This document shows positions 20,990-31,810 of a stretch of DNA of 64,000 nucleotides, in pieces. Source of the DNA: Coenobita brevimanus. Taxonomy: Eukaryota > Arthropoda > Malacostraca > Decapoda > Coenobitidae. The stretch lies in assembly GCA_032717465.1 (NCBI GenBank), contig CM064713.1, forward strand, positions 10,356,374-10,420,373, in the 5' to 3' direction. The translations under genes were made by a program, and so were the position numbers. The notes below the pieces were generated by a model. The model saw only the letters and a list, made by a program, of their open reading frames with translations, did not search any database and had not been told where the DNA came from. The stretch's first letter is position 1; each line of letters opens with the position of its first letter.

Positions 20990-21263
20990 ACCACCCTATG
21001 CTATGATAGGAGCATCCAGTGATGGGAAAGCGCAGGGTTATGGCCACCCTCAAACCAACATCCAGCGGCCTCCTCCAGAAGGTGTCCTGCCTCTGTATGC
21101 GGGGCGTGACTCTTGCAACCACATCATTAAACATCTCCTCATCGATTCTCAGGAAGTTGTGGTATAGTGATGGTTCCTCCTTTACCAACTCGTTCATCAA
21201 CTGATCGTAGTGACCCAGAAGTGGCTGCCTCGTCAGGAAGGGTCTCATCCAAATTTTCCTCTT
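20990..21263 (-). pseudogene. HARBI1-like transposase/nuclease, N-terminal fragment
   Basis: Translates as KRKIWMRPFLTRQPLLGHYD..., then FLRIDEEMFNDVVARVTPRI and DTFWRRPLDVGLRVAITLRF. Harbinger/HARBI1 proteins begin with a helical region of this form (W-x-R-P, F-x-R/M-x-x-x-x-F, I-x-K/R-x-D-T-x-x-R-x, L-A-x-T-L-R-F). The frame stays open on both sides of the match (20811-21665) but the sequence after ITGCSYHS is not recognisable, and the DDE nuclease core is missing. Intact proteins are about 350-400 residues. Confidence 0.75.
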
Positions 21264-21976
21264 GTCCTTCTGCTTCTTTTGGTTTCTCACCAGTTTGACT
21301 GCAGCAGCAGTTGTAAGTTGTATTGCAAGGGTGCCTTGCACAACCGTCACAAGTTCTAGTGGATCCAACTCGCAGGGGATGTCCATGGTTTTCGGGGAGC
21401 TCGTTGTTGTTGTTGACAGTTCGGTGGCGGTGTGTCTTGTATGCCATTCATGTGGGCCATGCCCCCTTTTATCGGATCTTGACAAGTATGGTGATCCCGG
21501 TAGGACCATCCCATACAACGATAACTCTGCCGAAATGGCATCACATCTGCCTCCAGATGGTTTTACGACCGTCATACCACACTCCGACGGTCCTCTATTG
21601 TCTTGGACTTGCACCCGTGGTGCAATTGGCCCCGACTGCGACGTTCGTAATGCCCTCCCAGACACCCGTTAGGCCGTCTTAACCCCATCCCAAAAATCCC
21701 TTTTGCCATCCCTGAACGTCACGATGGCACAACCATTGGCATGCCTAGGCTCCAGATTACCTGGGATGCAGTCCCGATTGGCCATGATGGCAGTCGTGGA
21801 CGATCAGGAGGCGGAGTCGTGAATGTGGGAATGCAGCTTAACATTTACAAGCACTTCTCACCCTACAAACAATCTCTACCAGACAGCCCAAGCCACTTGA
21901 TAGAGATACCTTGGCTGTTTCATCCCCACTTTGGTCGGGATAGGCCGGTCCTGCAATGGACACTCAAACGGCTGAT

Positions 21977-22008
21977 GATGATATATATAGATAGATAGAT
22001 AGATAGAT
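21977..22008. repeat. (TA)n(GATA)n microsatellite
   Basis: Short TA then GATA units exactly at the 5' border of jockey-like copy 2. Confidence 0.95.
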
Positions 22009-22631
22009 GTCATTCTCTGACTACATATATTTGCACTGTTTACTCATCCCCTAATTCTGCTGACAATGAAAAACTCTTCAACTATCTTACTTCTACGATG
22101 GAACACATCCTATCCATTTCTCCTTTCTCTGAAATCTCCATTCTAGAAGATTTCAAAGTTCACCACCACCTTTGGCCCTCCTTGCCTTTCACTCATCCAC
22201 CTGGTGAACAAGCTTACATGTTTTCTGTCCTTAACGACCTAGAGCAGCTTGTACAGCACCCTACCCGTATCCCTGACCACCATGGAGAGAACTCAGAGAT
22301 ACTTGACCTCTTCCTTACAACTAATCCTTCTGCTTAAACTCTTAATCTCTCCTCTCTGTTGGGCTCCTCCGATCACAACCTTATTACCTTAACCTGTCTC
22401 ATCGCTCCAGTAGAACTTGTGGACCCTACAAAGAAACGTCGGTTGTGGCACTTTGGAGCTGCTGATTGGGAAGCCCTCAGGCAGTGCTTCTTTGATTTTC
22501 CCTGGAATGATTATTGCTTCCGTGGCCAGGAGCCATCTGAGTGTGCCTTGAGCATTACAGAGGTAATTCTCTCGAGCATGGAGGCATACATTCTTTTCTC
22601 ATATCCTTTGAATAATGCAAACAAGCCTTGA
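22008..22631 (+). pseudogene. LINE endonuclease fragment (jockey-like copy 2)
   Basis: Two frames (22098-22337; 22359-22631) cover the second half of the endonuclease. The GDFN box of copy 1 has become EDFK here, so two key residues are lost, while [10 protein letters not shown] is kept. A TAA at 22336 splits the domain. Confidence 0.82.
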
Positions 22632-24560
22632 TTTAATTGCGCTTATTCTAATATTGTCCACAAGGAGAGGGCCTATAAAAAGAAACAGAGCCAACTCACC
22701 CCTGAACCACATTTTTTTTAATGTTTCTGTCCGGAATGGTGCTAAGTCTGTTCTTCGCTCTGCTCAAAGTAATTTCATCCGTAAATGTTCTCAACTCTCC
22801 AACTCGAATTCTTCCCTCTCCTTCCGGCACCTTGCCAAAAACCCGTCTAACAACTTTACCTCATCATCCTTCCCTCCTCTTTTCTACTCTGATTGCTCTG
22901 TAGCTATCTCTTCTACTGACAAAGCAGATCTCTGCGCTCAGACGTACTCCTCCGATTCCACCTTAGACAATTCCGGTGCTCTCCCTCCATCACTTCTCCC
23001 CCTCTGACTTCCTCATGTCTGACATTAAAATTTCTTCAACTGATGTATTTTCTGCCATCACTGGCCTCAGTACTAACAAGGCATATGGGCCTGATGGAGT
23101 CCCTCCTGTTGTCCTCAAGAATTATGCTTACACCCTACCTAGGTAAACTCTTTTGCCTTTGTCTGTCAACTTATACCTTTCCTTCTTGCTGGAAGTTTTC
23201 TCTCATTCAGCCAGTCCCAAAGAAGGGTGATCATTCCCTACCCTCTGACTACTGTCCAGTTGCTTTAACATCCTGTGTCTCAAAAGTTTTCGAGTCTATT
23301 CTTAACAGAAATATTTTAAAGCATCCTTCCTTTCACAACCTTCTTCCTGATCGTCAGTATGGGTTCCAACAGGGACTCTCCACTGGATATCTTCTCATCT
23401 ACCTTTCAGTCCCCTGGTCATCCTCCTTTCAGGACTTTTGCAAAAGCATTTGCCATTGCACTTGACATCTCAAAGGCTATCGATCGAGTCTGGCATAAAT
23501 CTTTAATTTCCAAACTGCCCTCTTGCGGTTTCTGTCCTTCTGCCTGTGCCTTTATTTATAGCTTCCTTTCTGGTCGTTCTATGGCTGCTGTTGTAGACAG
23601 CCATCGTTCTTCTCCTAGATATCTCATCAGTGGTGTTCCTCAGGGCTTTGTCCTATCACCAACTCTCTTCCTTTATTCATCAATGACCTTCTAAGCTGTA
23701 CATCAAACCCTATCCACTCGAATGCTGATGATTCCACCCTTCACATTTCCATTCAGTTCCTGCAACGTCCATCTCAGCATTTACTTCAACAAGCAAGAGA
23801 TGAGGTTATGGCACACCTAATGTCTGAATTGGCTCGTATCTCTGACTGGGGTAAAAATAATCTTGTCGTTTTTTATGTATCTAAGACTCAGTTTTTACAC
23901 CTATCAACAGGACAAAATCTTCCACAGGAGTACCCACTAATGTTTAATAATATCCAGCTCAGTCCTGCATCATCCTTGAACATGCTTTGGGTTTCATTCA
24001 CTCGGGACTTATCTTGCAAAGATTATACTGCACCTCTTGAAAAATCTGCTTCCAAGAGATTAGGTGTGCTAAGCTGACTCCATACCTTTTTTTACCCCAG
24101 CACAGATGTTGACTTATTGACGGGTTTTATTTGCCCATGTGTAGAGCACAACTCTCACGTCTGGGGAGGCTCCCCACATACAGCTCTTCTCAATAGGTTC
24201 GAGTCAAAGGTTTTCGTCCCATTAACACTCCTTTTACTGGCTCCCTTCAACCTCTGTCTCTTCACTGCACTGTTGCATCTTTATCTCTTCTATCACTACT
24301 TCAATGGTCACTGCTCCTCTGAAGTGTCTGCTTGCATCCCTCCACCTGTACGATGGGTGCGTAGCGCCCATCTAATAACAAATTCTCGTCTCTTTTCTGT
24401 CCATCTCCGTTATGCAAAAGTTAACTGTTACTCCCAGTCCTTCATTGATGTAATAGGTCATCTGTGGAACTGTCTCCCTCTGTCTATATTTCCTGCTTCC
24501 TATGATCTTCAGTCTTTCAAACGCAGTGTGTCCAGGCATCTCGAAATAAACAGATCTTGA
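22632..24560 (+). pseudogene. LINE reverse transcriptase and C-terminal domain (jockey-like copy 2)
   Basis: The protein is spread over five frames: linker (22615-23007), NYAY-to-DYCPVALTS and YGFQQGLST (23043-23465), ALDISKAIDRVWHKSLISKL and SGVPQGFVLSPTLF (23359-23694), a thumb piece with SDWGKNNLVVF (23808-24077) and a C-terminal piece with CVEHNSHVWGGSPH (24117-24560), ending at RHLEINRS and TGA. In the active site the tyrosine of YADD is Asn (NADD) near 23722. At least four frame breaks make it a pseudogene. Confidence 0.85.
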
Positions 24561-24642
24561 ATTTGGCTCTCTTTTATATTGTTTTTGTTTTTTTCTTGGA
24601 AGGAACTGTTTGTGGGCTCCTGGCTTTTGGTTCCTTCTTCCT

Positions 24643-24645
<3 letters not shown>

Positions 24646-24687
<42 letters not shown>
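24646..24687. repeat. (AT)n tract, tail of jockey-like copy 2 and target of copy B
   Basis: 42 bases of AT dinucleotides ending in ATAT, which matches the ATAT following the far end of copy B at 31770, consistent with a 4-bp target duplication. Confidence 0.95.
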
Positions 24688-24688
<1 letters not shown>

Positions 24689-26239
24689 CACGGAACAGAG
24701 AAAGATAATGTACACTTTAAGTGAGAATACTAAAAATCACTACTGTCCCGCAAAGTTCCAGGTTCAAAACAAAAGAGTTAGGTAAAATTACAAGTTAAAG
24801 TTTAATGCTCAAACTAACAACTAAAAATTCAGGACTCATAAGGATAATGTAATGGCAAAAAACAGGTTAAATATATGGTTAACTGCAATAGCCTCTATTA
24901 ACACGAAATTAGCAAGAGTAAATTTATTTAAGTCAGCCCTGATAAAATGAGAAAACAGGATAATGCTCAGTGAATGCAAGATATATTATTACAGATACAA
25001 AATATTATTAACCCGCGCCGTCCCGAGGACGTACTTCCAGGTCCTCACGTTTTGTCACAGCTAATCCCGAGGACGTACTTCAACGTCCTGCAATTGCAAG
25101 GTTCATAATTTCCACAATTTTCAATTTTCGCGAGTCATTTTTGGTACGTATACACGGGACACCTGCCTCAACAAGATGCCAGGCAGAGACAATGCCTTAC
25201 CCAGCATGACCTCCTCCCCACCCCTGCATGCCCTTTTCTCAGCAATTCACCTGTTATCAGTGACCATGCCAGTATAGCCATGTCATGCCACGGTACGAAA
25301 TTCAGGGCCAGAGTGATTACCCAATCAATGACAATGTGGAGGACAAACTTTACATAGCATTAGAGGAAGAAACAGTTAGAAATGATGATCAGGTAATGTG
25401 GCAAAAAAAGGTCAGGTATTAATGAGTGAAACAATGCTTATAATGCCTATATTACTGCTTGAAAACCAATATACTTTTGTACTACATATAAATTCGTAAC
25501 AGTAAATAAATAAATACCGTTAATGAGTGGTGTGAAATAGTTATCCTCCCATAGAACTCGTTTTCTTTGGTGCCAGCCTGATAGAAAACCCAGTAAAGTA
25601 AGGAGGCTCTCCTACCTGTAATGAGTATTTTAAACCTCAGGTGAGCAATTTCTCTATGAATTTTCGATCTTTCTCACCAAAAGCGAAAGTTTTAGCAAAA
25701 AAAAAAAAGGTCGAAAATTGCCCGGGATTGGGGGATACCAGTGGTCGAAAAGTGGCCGGGACGGGGCGGGTTAATAATGACTGACACTTAAAACACATGA
25801 ATCACAAAAACCTCACTAGGCCTACGAATTAACACCTTATGCTATACAGTACAAGAAAAAAAATGTAATAACACTTACACTCAAATTACACAGCTGCTAG
25901 ATGGTTCGAGACTTCCTGGGCACTCACAAAAATAATAACTGTACAGGGGAGGACAGAGATGTGAGCAAAATGAGAAGTAGATCTAAGTGGCAATTAATGC
26001 AGAGACTGAGCTCATTATATAGGGGTCGACAGAGCTTGATACAACTTGTAAGAAGAACGCGCAAATGAAGCCATAGGCGACAAAGAGTTGACACACCTGC
26101 TCTGAACAACAGAAAGAACGACTTACTCTACTATAAGAGTACAAGGGGGGAGTGAGGTAGAACACGCTCGTGATCAAACATGCAGCATACTGTACGTCAG
26201 AATTACACAAAGGATGATGAAATCATAGGCTATGTAACA
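24688..26239 (-). repeat. 3' LTR of copy B, interrupted by a MITE
   Basis: Begins TGTCACGGAACAGAG (one change from TGTTACGG) and ends GGCTATGTAACA. 1552 bases long; removing the 759-base insertion and one TTAA leaves 789 bases, the normal size. Confidence 0.92.
25012..25770. mobile_element. piggyBac-type non-autonomous element (MITE)
   Basis: Flanked by TTAA at 25008-25011 and 25771-25774. Left end CCCGCGCCGTCCCG; right end, reverse-complemented, CCCGCCCCGTCCCG: a 14-bp inverted repeat with one mismatch. TTAA duplication and CCC...GGG ends are the hallmark of piggyBac transposons. Near the left end TCCCGAGGACGTACTT is repeated twice (about 25022 and 25067), a likely subterminal binding repeat. 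The interior has one short frame (25285-25422, 45 codons, starting MPRYEIQG, with acidic residues) that I do not recognise and no transposase. Confidence 0.88.
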
Positions 26240-26301
26240 CCTCCCCACAAAGAAAAAAGAAATTTACAAAGGAAATTTCTTATTACTCTAAAACAATCTG
26301 T

Positions 26302-26700
26302 CTAAAGTCTAGATAAGCAATCTGCAATAACATTTCCTTTCCCCTTGACATGTTGTATATCTAATGAATACTCCTGAAGAAGTAGACTCCATCTTGTCAA
26401 TCTCTGATTTTTATCTTTAACCTTACTAAGGAATTTCAGTGGGTTATGATCGGTATAAATGACTATGGGGTCAAAACCAGAACACAAATAAAATGAAAAA
26501 TGCTGTAAACCCAAAATCAAGGCCAAAACCTCTTTCTCAATAGTTGAGTAGTTCTTTTGAGGTGGAGTGAACTTCTTACAGGGTGTTCAATACCCTGATC
26601 ATCCTCTTGCAGCAAAACAGCCCCAGCTCCTATATCACTTGCGTCAACAGCCATCTTAAAAGGCTTAGCAAAATTTGGAGTAGCGAGCACTGGCTGACTT
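26302..26700 (-). pseudogene. pol: RNase H domain of copy B
   Basis: The C-terminal part (26302-26526) has IYTDHNPLKFLSKV and ends GNVIADCLSRL. The N-terminal part, with VDASDIGAGAVLLQ-type sequence, lies at about 26580-26680 in another frame; about 15 bases are deleted near 26577 relative to copy A. Broken. Confidence 0.85.
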
Positions 26701-26844
26701 AATTAGGATAGCTTTAAGTTTACTGAAAGAGGATTCACAGTTATCGGTCCAGACAAATTTAACTCCCTTTTTCAGTAGGTCTGTAAGTGATGATACAAGA
26801 ATTGAAAAGTTAAGAACAAATCTCCTGTAATAACCTACCATTTC

Positions 26845-27609
26845 CTAAAATCTTTGTAGCTCTTTCCTACTTTTAGGTCTGGGAAGATCACTTATAACCT
26901 GAACCTTAGCTCCTGGTGGTGTAACATGTCCATCATCAATTACGTACCCCAGGTACTGAACTTTAGCTTGACCAAACTCACACTTTGATAATTTAGCTAC
27001 AAGATTAGCCTGAACCAAACCCTCAAGAAATTTACTGACATGGCATAGGTGATCTTTCCAGTTGTCACTGAAGATTAATACATCATCAATATAAACAACA
27101 CACCCTGCCAAACCCTCTGCTACAACGTTCATGAGCTTCTGAAATGTGGCTGGTGCATTCTTCATACCATATGGCATTACAGAACATGCAAAAGTCTTTC
27201 CTAGTGTTACAAAACATGAGATCTCCCTAGTACGTTCAGTCATAGGTACTTGCCAGTATCCCTTTAACAAATCAAACTTACTTATGTACCTAGCCTTTCC
27301 GATCTTGTCTATGCAACCTTCCACACGAGGGAGAGGGTGAGTGTCTGTTTTGGTTATCTGATTAACACGTCTGTAGTCGATGCAAAGCCTCTGTGACCCA
27401 CCTGGCTTAGAGACTAGAGTGACAGGAGAACTCCACTCGCTCTGACAAGGCTCAATAATCTTGTGGTCGAACAGGAAGCCAAGCTTCTTCTGGATGAGAG
27501 GAACTTTCACTGGGTTCACACGGTAAGGAGGCAGTTTCATTGGCTTTGCGTCTCCAACATCGACATCATGCACCAACACAGTGGTTTTTCCTGGAGTAGC
27601 CCGGAACAC
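26845..27609 (-). pseudogene. pol: Reverse transcriptase domain of copy B
   Basis: 254 codons from FRATPGKTTV through PYRVNPVKVPLIQKKLG, LCIDYRRVNQITKTD, FDLLKGYWQVPMTERTREIS, CVVYIDDVLIFSDNW (intact YIDD) to RKELQRF. The frame is lost at both ends: a stop at 27610 replaces Gln in the LLQEYPQVF segment and a frameshift follows LQRF. Confidence 0.9.
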
Positions 27610-27621
27610 TTGAGGGCACTC

Positions 27622-29670
27622 CTACAGTAATGCCGAAAACTCCTGCCTTTCCTCGGGAGCTAGATGATGAAGCTTAGTCTGGAGATCATTCATGATATCA
27701 GGATTCTTCCCCAAACTATCACTCAGGCTCATACTGCATGGAAGAACTTCACTTCCAGACTCGGGTGGAAGAGCTACAGTGCAGACTGGGTTATTTTCGT
27801 CCCGTCTGTGATATAACTTTAGCATGTGGATGTGACAAACTTCCTTGTTCTTTCTACGATCTGGTGTGGTGATGACATAGTTGACATCACTGAGTTTCTT
27901 CTCCACGAAATAAGGACCACTAAACTTGGCTTGAAGAGGTTGCCCATGCACCGGTAACAGAATCAAAACCTGATCTCCTGGCTGAAAGTGGCGTAACCTG
28001 GACTTCTTATCATACCAAGTCTTCATCTTCCCCTGAGCAGCTCCTAAATTCTCTCTCGCCAGCTGTAAAGCAGTGGACAGCCGTTTTTTGAACTTCATCA
28101 CATACTCCAGCAGGTTGACGTCATCTTCCTCCGACAGCCAGCATTCCTTGAGTAGCTTAAGGGGTCCTCTTACTTCATGGCCAAACAGTAGTTCAAAGGG
28201 TGAGAAGCCCAGTGATTCATTTGGAGATTCTCTTGCGGCAAATACAACGAATGGAAGACCTTTATCCCAGTCTTTCTGATGTTCCAAACAGTATTTCCTG
28301 AGCTTCGATTTGAGTGTTTAATGATATTTCTCCAACGCTCCTTGGGTCTGGGGATGGTAAGCTGAAGACGTGATCTGGGTGATGCCCAACTCTTTCAGAG
28401 ACTGCTTGAAAACATTTGACATGAAATTACTTCCCCGGTCTGACTGTACCTCCTTGGGCAGACGAAACTTTGTGAAGAACCCTAGCATTTCCTTAACCAC
28501 GTTCTTGGCTCAGATATTTCTAAGTGGAATGGCTTCGGGATAACTACTCGTAGTAGCCATATCAATCAGGGTCAACACATAAGAAAATCCTGAAGAAGTC
28601 TTAGGAAGAGGGCCCACAATATCCACCAACACACGGGTGAATGGCGCCTCAAAAGGAGGAATGGGAACTAGAGGTGCAACCTTTTCGGTCTGATTACACT
28701 TCCCCACAACTTGACAGGTCTGAGAAGACTTACAATACCAGGAAACATCCCTGAAGATACCTGGCCAGTAGAAGTGTTTCAAAATGCGTGCCACAGTCTT
28801 CCTCACTCCAAGGTGTCCTGCCAAACTGGAATCAAGAGCCACTCTAATGATATCCTGCCTACAAACACGAGGGATGACAACTTGATGTACAACCTCCCAT
28901 TCACAGTCGGCTGATGCTGTTGGGGGTCTCCACTTCCTCATAAGTACTCCTGACTTTATATAATAACAAGTAGAAGCACCGGCTGACTCTTCCTCACTGC
29001 AAGCAGAGTTAGCTAAACCTTTCAACTCAGGGTCAGCAACCTGCAACTCAACCAACTCTTGACGAGACAAATTATCAACACTACGGGGTACTGCCTCATC
29101 TGGTGAGTGGTGTAAATTAGCAAGAAAAGTGTCAGCTAGGATAACATCATCATCATCATTATCCTCTAAGTCACCAGTAACTTTAGACTTAGCCCTAGTG
29201 ACATCACAAGCAGAGAACACATCAGGGACATCACAATCCTGGGCCGTAGCCACCGGCTCACTAGACAACTGAGGAGCTGGACACACTTGACTTCCACCAA
29301 TATCATTTCCAATTAAGAAAGTTACACCTGACATTGGGAGTGTGTCAACCAACCCAACCATAACAGAACCATTAACAAAACCAGACTCTAAATTCACTCT
29401 GCACAGAGGGACAGAGAAGTAATTATTCCCTACACCTTGTAAGATTACAGTTTCATCAGAGGAATTAACATTAAAGCCTAGAACACTGGTCAGCATAAGG
29501 GATTGGCAAGCACCTGTATCACGATATATTTTAACTGATTTCCTGTTGTTACTGTCCAAAGGACTGACAAAACCATCAGACAGGAAATTAGCACATGAAC
29601 TCTTGAGAGTGTCACCCACGTTGCTGCTGAAAAGAGGAGCTTCATCATGAGGATTTAATTTACCCCTCAA
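27622..29670 (-). pseudogene. pol: Protease and integrase region of copy B
   Basis: Three pieces. 28510-29670: protease with YRDTGACQSL, then the integrase zinc-finger region (HLGVRKTVARILKHFYWPG, C-x2-C with Ser replacing the first of the CKSC cysteines) and the first catalytic Asp in LVDIVGPLPK. 28318-28500: the second Asp (QSDRGSNF) and the Glu (GALEKYH). 27622-28287: the end of the core, GPYFVEKKL (GPY/F module) and the linker to RT. A six-base insertion near 28545 changes MATRYPEA to MATTSSYPEA. Two stops and a frameshift separate the pieces. Confidence 0.88.
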
Positions 29671-30920
29671 AGCAGGTTCAGTTAACTCAGTTAAAGAATT
29701 CTGGGAACTCTAAAGGGTGGACACTAGACCAATTGACTGAATATTTAAAGATTCCATTTTGTTCACATCACGCTGTCTCCTGAAACATTTCCCCGTAGTA
29801 TGACCAAGCTTACTACAATAAGTACATTTACTTTTCTGAAATCTAGAGGTGGAACTGGTATTTACTTCCTGAGAAACATCATCTTTATTCTCTTTCCTGT
29901 TACCTGTACTCTGAGTAGAGGCAACATACTTACTCTCAGCTTTCCTTTTTTCTTTAGAATATCTCTTGTGAGTGAGAACATATTCATCAGCTAAAACTGC
30001 AGCATCAGACAAATTATCTATTATTTCTCATCAAGATATAGGCTTACATCTTTATTAATACACCTTTTGAAGTCCTCCAGAAAAATCATCTGCTTAAATT
30101 TACCAAAATCAGAATCCACATTCTTAGAATTTAACCACTGCTCTAACAGATCTTCTTTGATTTTTGCATACTCAACATGGGATTGCTTATCTTGCTTATA
30201 AGTTGTCCTAAATTTTATTCTATAGGCTTCAGGAACAAGCTCATAAGCCTTAAGAATCAAGCTCTTAACTACATCATAATTATCAGATTGAACCTGATGC
30301 AAAGATGCATAAGTTACTTGAGCTTTACCGGTGAGAACAGTTTGAAGGAGTACTGGCCAATACTTTTTGGGCCAATTAAAACCTGTAGCTACCCTCTGAA
30401 ACAACTGAAAATACTTTGTTAAATCAGATTCATTAAAAGGAGGGACAAGTTTAACATTTTTAACCACATCAAAATCATCAGAGCTAGATGATCCAGTTCC
30501 ACCTTGTTTCATGCGATACTCATGGTCTGCCTGAATCCTAGCTAGTTCAAATTGTGCCTGAGCCTGTGCCTGTGCCTCCTGAATACGAGCCTGAGATTCA
30601 GCCTCCTTAGCATTTGCCTGAAATTCAGCCTCCTTAGCACGAGCCTCCTGCAGGGCTAGCTGTAACTTAGGTATTTCAATCTGCGTTTGCTCATTTGGAG
30701 GAGTTACATTAAACAAGCTTTCATTAATCATGTCAACAATTTGATCTTTAGAATGATGAGAGCGAACAGCAATTCCTGATTGTTGAGCAACAAGCTTAAG
30801 TTCATTCTTTGTTCTGTTTTCTACATCACACACTCTTTGCACATTTGACAAAAAATCTTTGGCTTCATCAAGCGTAGTAATAGTAGACATCATGAATATA
30901 TCACAGTCACAAAATATCAA
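29671..30920 (-). pseudogene. gag: Gag of copy B
   Basis: The main frame (30021-30920, 299 codons) has the N-terminal SAP-like region, two nine-residue coiled-coil repeats, the VATGFNWPKKYWPVLLQ core and the C-terminal helical region to LYLDEK. A frameshift near 30020 leads to 29710-30012, which holds the zinc knuckle CTYCSKLGHTTGKCF (CCHC intact), and a stop (TAG for Glu) ends it at about 29710. Start probably at MMSTITT near 30890. Confidence 0.88.
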
Positions 30921-30953
30921 GCAATATACTTATGATAATATCCTGAATATCCT

Positions 30954-30968
30954 GATAAGAGGTCGCCA
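30954..30968 (-). other. Primer-binding site, copy B
   Basis: TGGCGACCTCTTATC on the element strand, six bases inside the 5' LTR, identical to copies A and E. Confidence 0.6.
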
Positions 30969-30974
30969 AATTTA

Positions 30975-31765
30975 TGTTACAGAACAAAGAAAGATAATGT
31001 TCACTTTAAGTGAAAATACTAAAAATCACTACTGTCCCGCAAAGTTCCAGGTTCAAAACAAAAGAGTTAGGTAAAATTACAAGTTAAAGTTTAATGCTCA
31101 AACTAACAACTAAACATTTAGGACTCATAAGGATAATGTAATGGCAAAAAACAGGTTAAATATATGGTTAACTGCAATAGCCTCTATTAACACGAAATTA
31201 ACAAGAGTAAATTTATCTAAGTCAGCCCTGATAAAATAAGAAAACAGGATAATGCTCAGTGAATGCAAGATATATTATTACAGATACAAAATATTATCAA
31301 TAATGGCTGACACTTAAAACACATGAATCACAAAAACCTTACTAGTATTACGAATTAACACCTTATGCTGTACAGTACAAGAAAAAAAATGTAATAACAC
31401 TTATACTCAAATTACACAGCAGCTAGATGGTTGGAGACTTCCTGGACACTCACAAAAATCATAACAACTGTACAGAGGAGGACAGAGATGTGAGCAAAAT
31501 GAGGAGTAGATCTAAGTGGCAATTAATGCAGAGACTGAGCTCATTATATAGGGGCCGGCAGAGCTTGATACAACTTGTAAGAAGGACGCGCAAATGAAGC
31601 CATAGGGGACAAAGAGTTGACACTCCTGCTCTGAACAACAGAAAGAACGACTTACTCTACTATAAGGTTAGAAAGGGGGGAGTGAGGTAGAACACGCTCG
31701 TGATCAAACATGCAGCATACTGTACGTTAGAATTACACAAAGGATTATGAAATCATAGGTTATGT

Positions 31766-31769
<4 letters not shown>
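30975..31769 (-). repeat. 5' LTR of copy B
   Basis: 795 bases, TGTTACAGAACAAAG to GGTTATGTAACA on the plus strand. An (AT)n tract follows. Confidence 0.93.

Positions 31770-31805
<36 letters not shown>
31770..31805. repeat. (AT)n microsatellite between copy B and family X copy 2
   Basis: 36 bases of AT dinucleotides; starts with the ATAT that duplicates the left flank of copy B. Confidence 0.96.

Positions 31806-31810
<5 letters not shown>

Larger units (their letters stand above)
20471..21841 (-). mobile_element. PIF/Harbinger DNA transposon remnant with inverted repeats
   Basis: A minus-strand HARBI1-like transposase fragment (20990-21263) is flanked by an inverted repeat of about 50 bases: AAGCTGCATTCCCACATTCA at 20471 and its counterpart ending GAATGCAGCTT at 21841, continuing inward through GCCTCCTGATCGTC. 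The match is about 90 percent by eye. I could not define a 3-bp target duplication. The element is internally deleted and lacks the catalytic DDE part of the transposase. Confidence 0.65.
22008..24645 (+). mobile_element. Jockey-like non-LTR retrotransposon, copy 2
   Basis: Same family as 1-2576, in plus orientation and including the 3' end. It is 5'-truncated inside the endonuclease (the first recognisable residues are [12 protein letters not shown]). Endonuclease 22008-22631, linker and RT 22615-24077, C-terminal domain 24117-24560, then a 3' UTR of about 85 bases rich in T, ending CCTTGC and a (AT)n tail that becomes the left border of Gmr1-like copy B. Multiple frameshifts and stops. Confidence 0.88.
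24688..31769 (-). mobile_element. Gmr1-like LTR retrotransposon, copy B
   Basis: Full-length, minus orientation: 3' LTR 24688-26239 (enlarged by a piggyBac-type MITE), polypurine tract 26240-26248, RNase H, RT, integrase, protease and gag up to 30920, primer-binding site 30954-30968, 5' LTR 30975-31769. ATAT flanks both ends. The domain order is PR-INT-RT-RH as in A. At least six frameshifts or stops break gag-pol. It shares with A the extra A between RT and RNase H (CTTAATTAGG near 26700). Confidence 0.93.
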
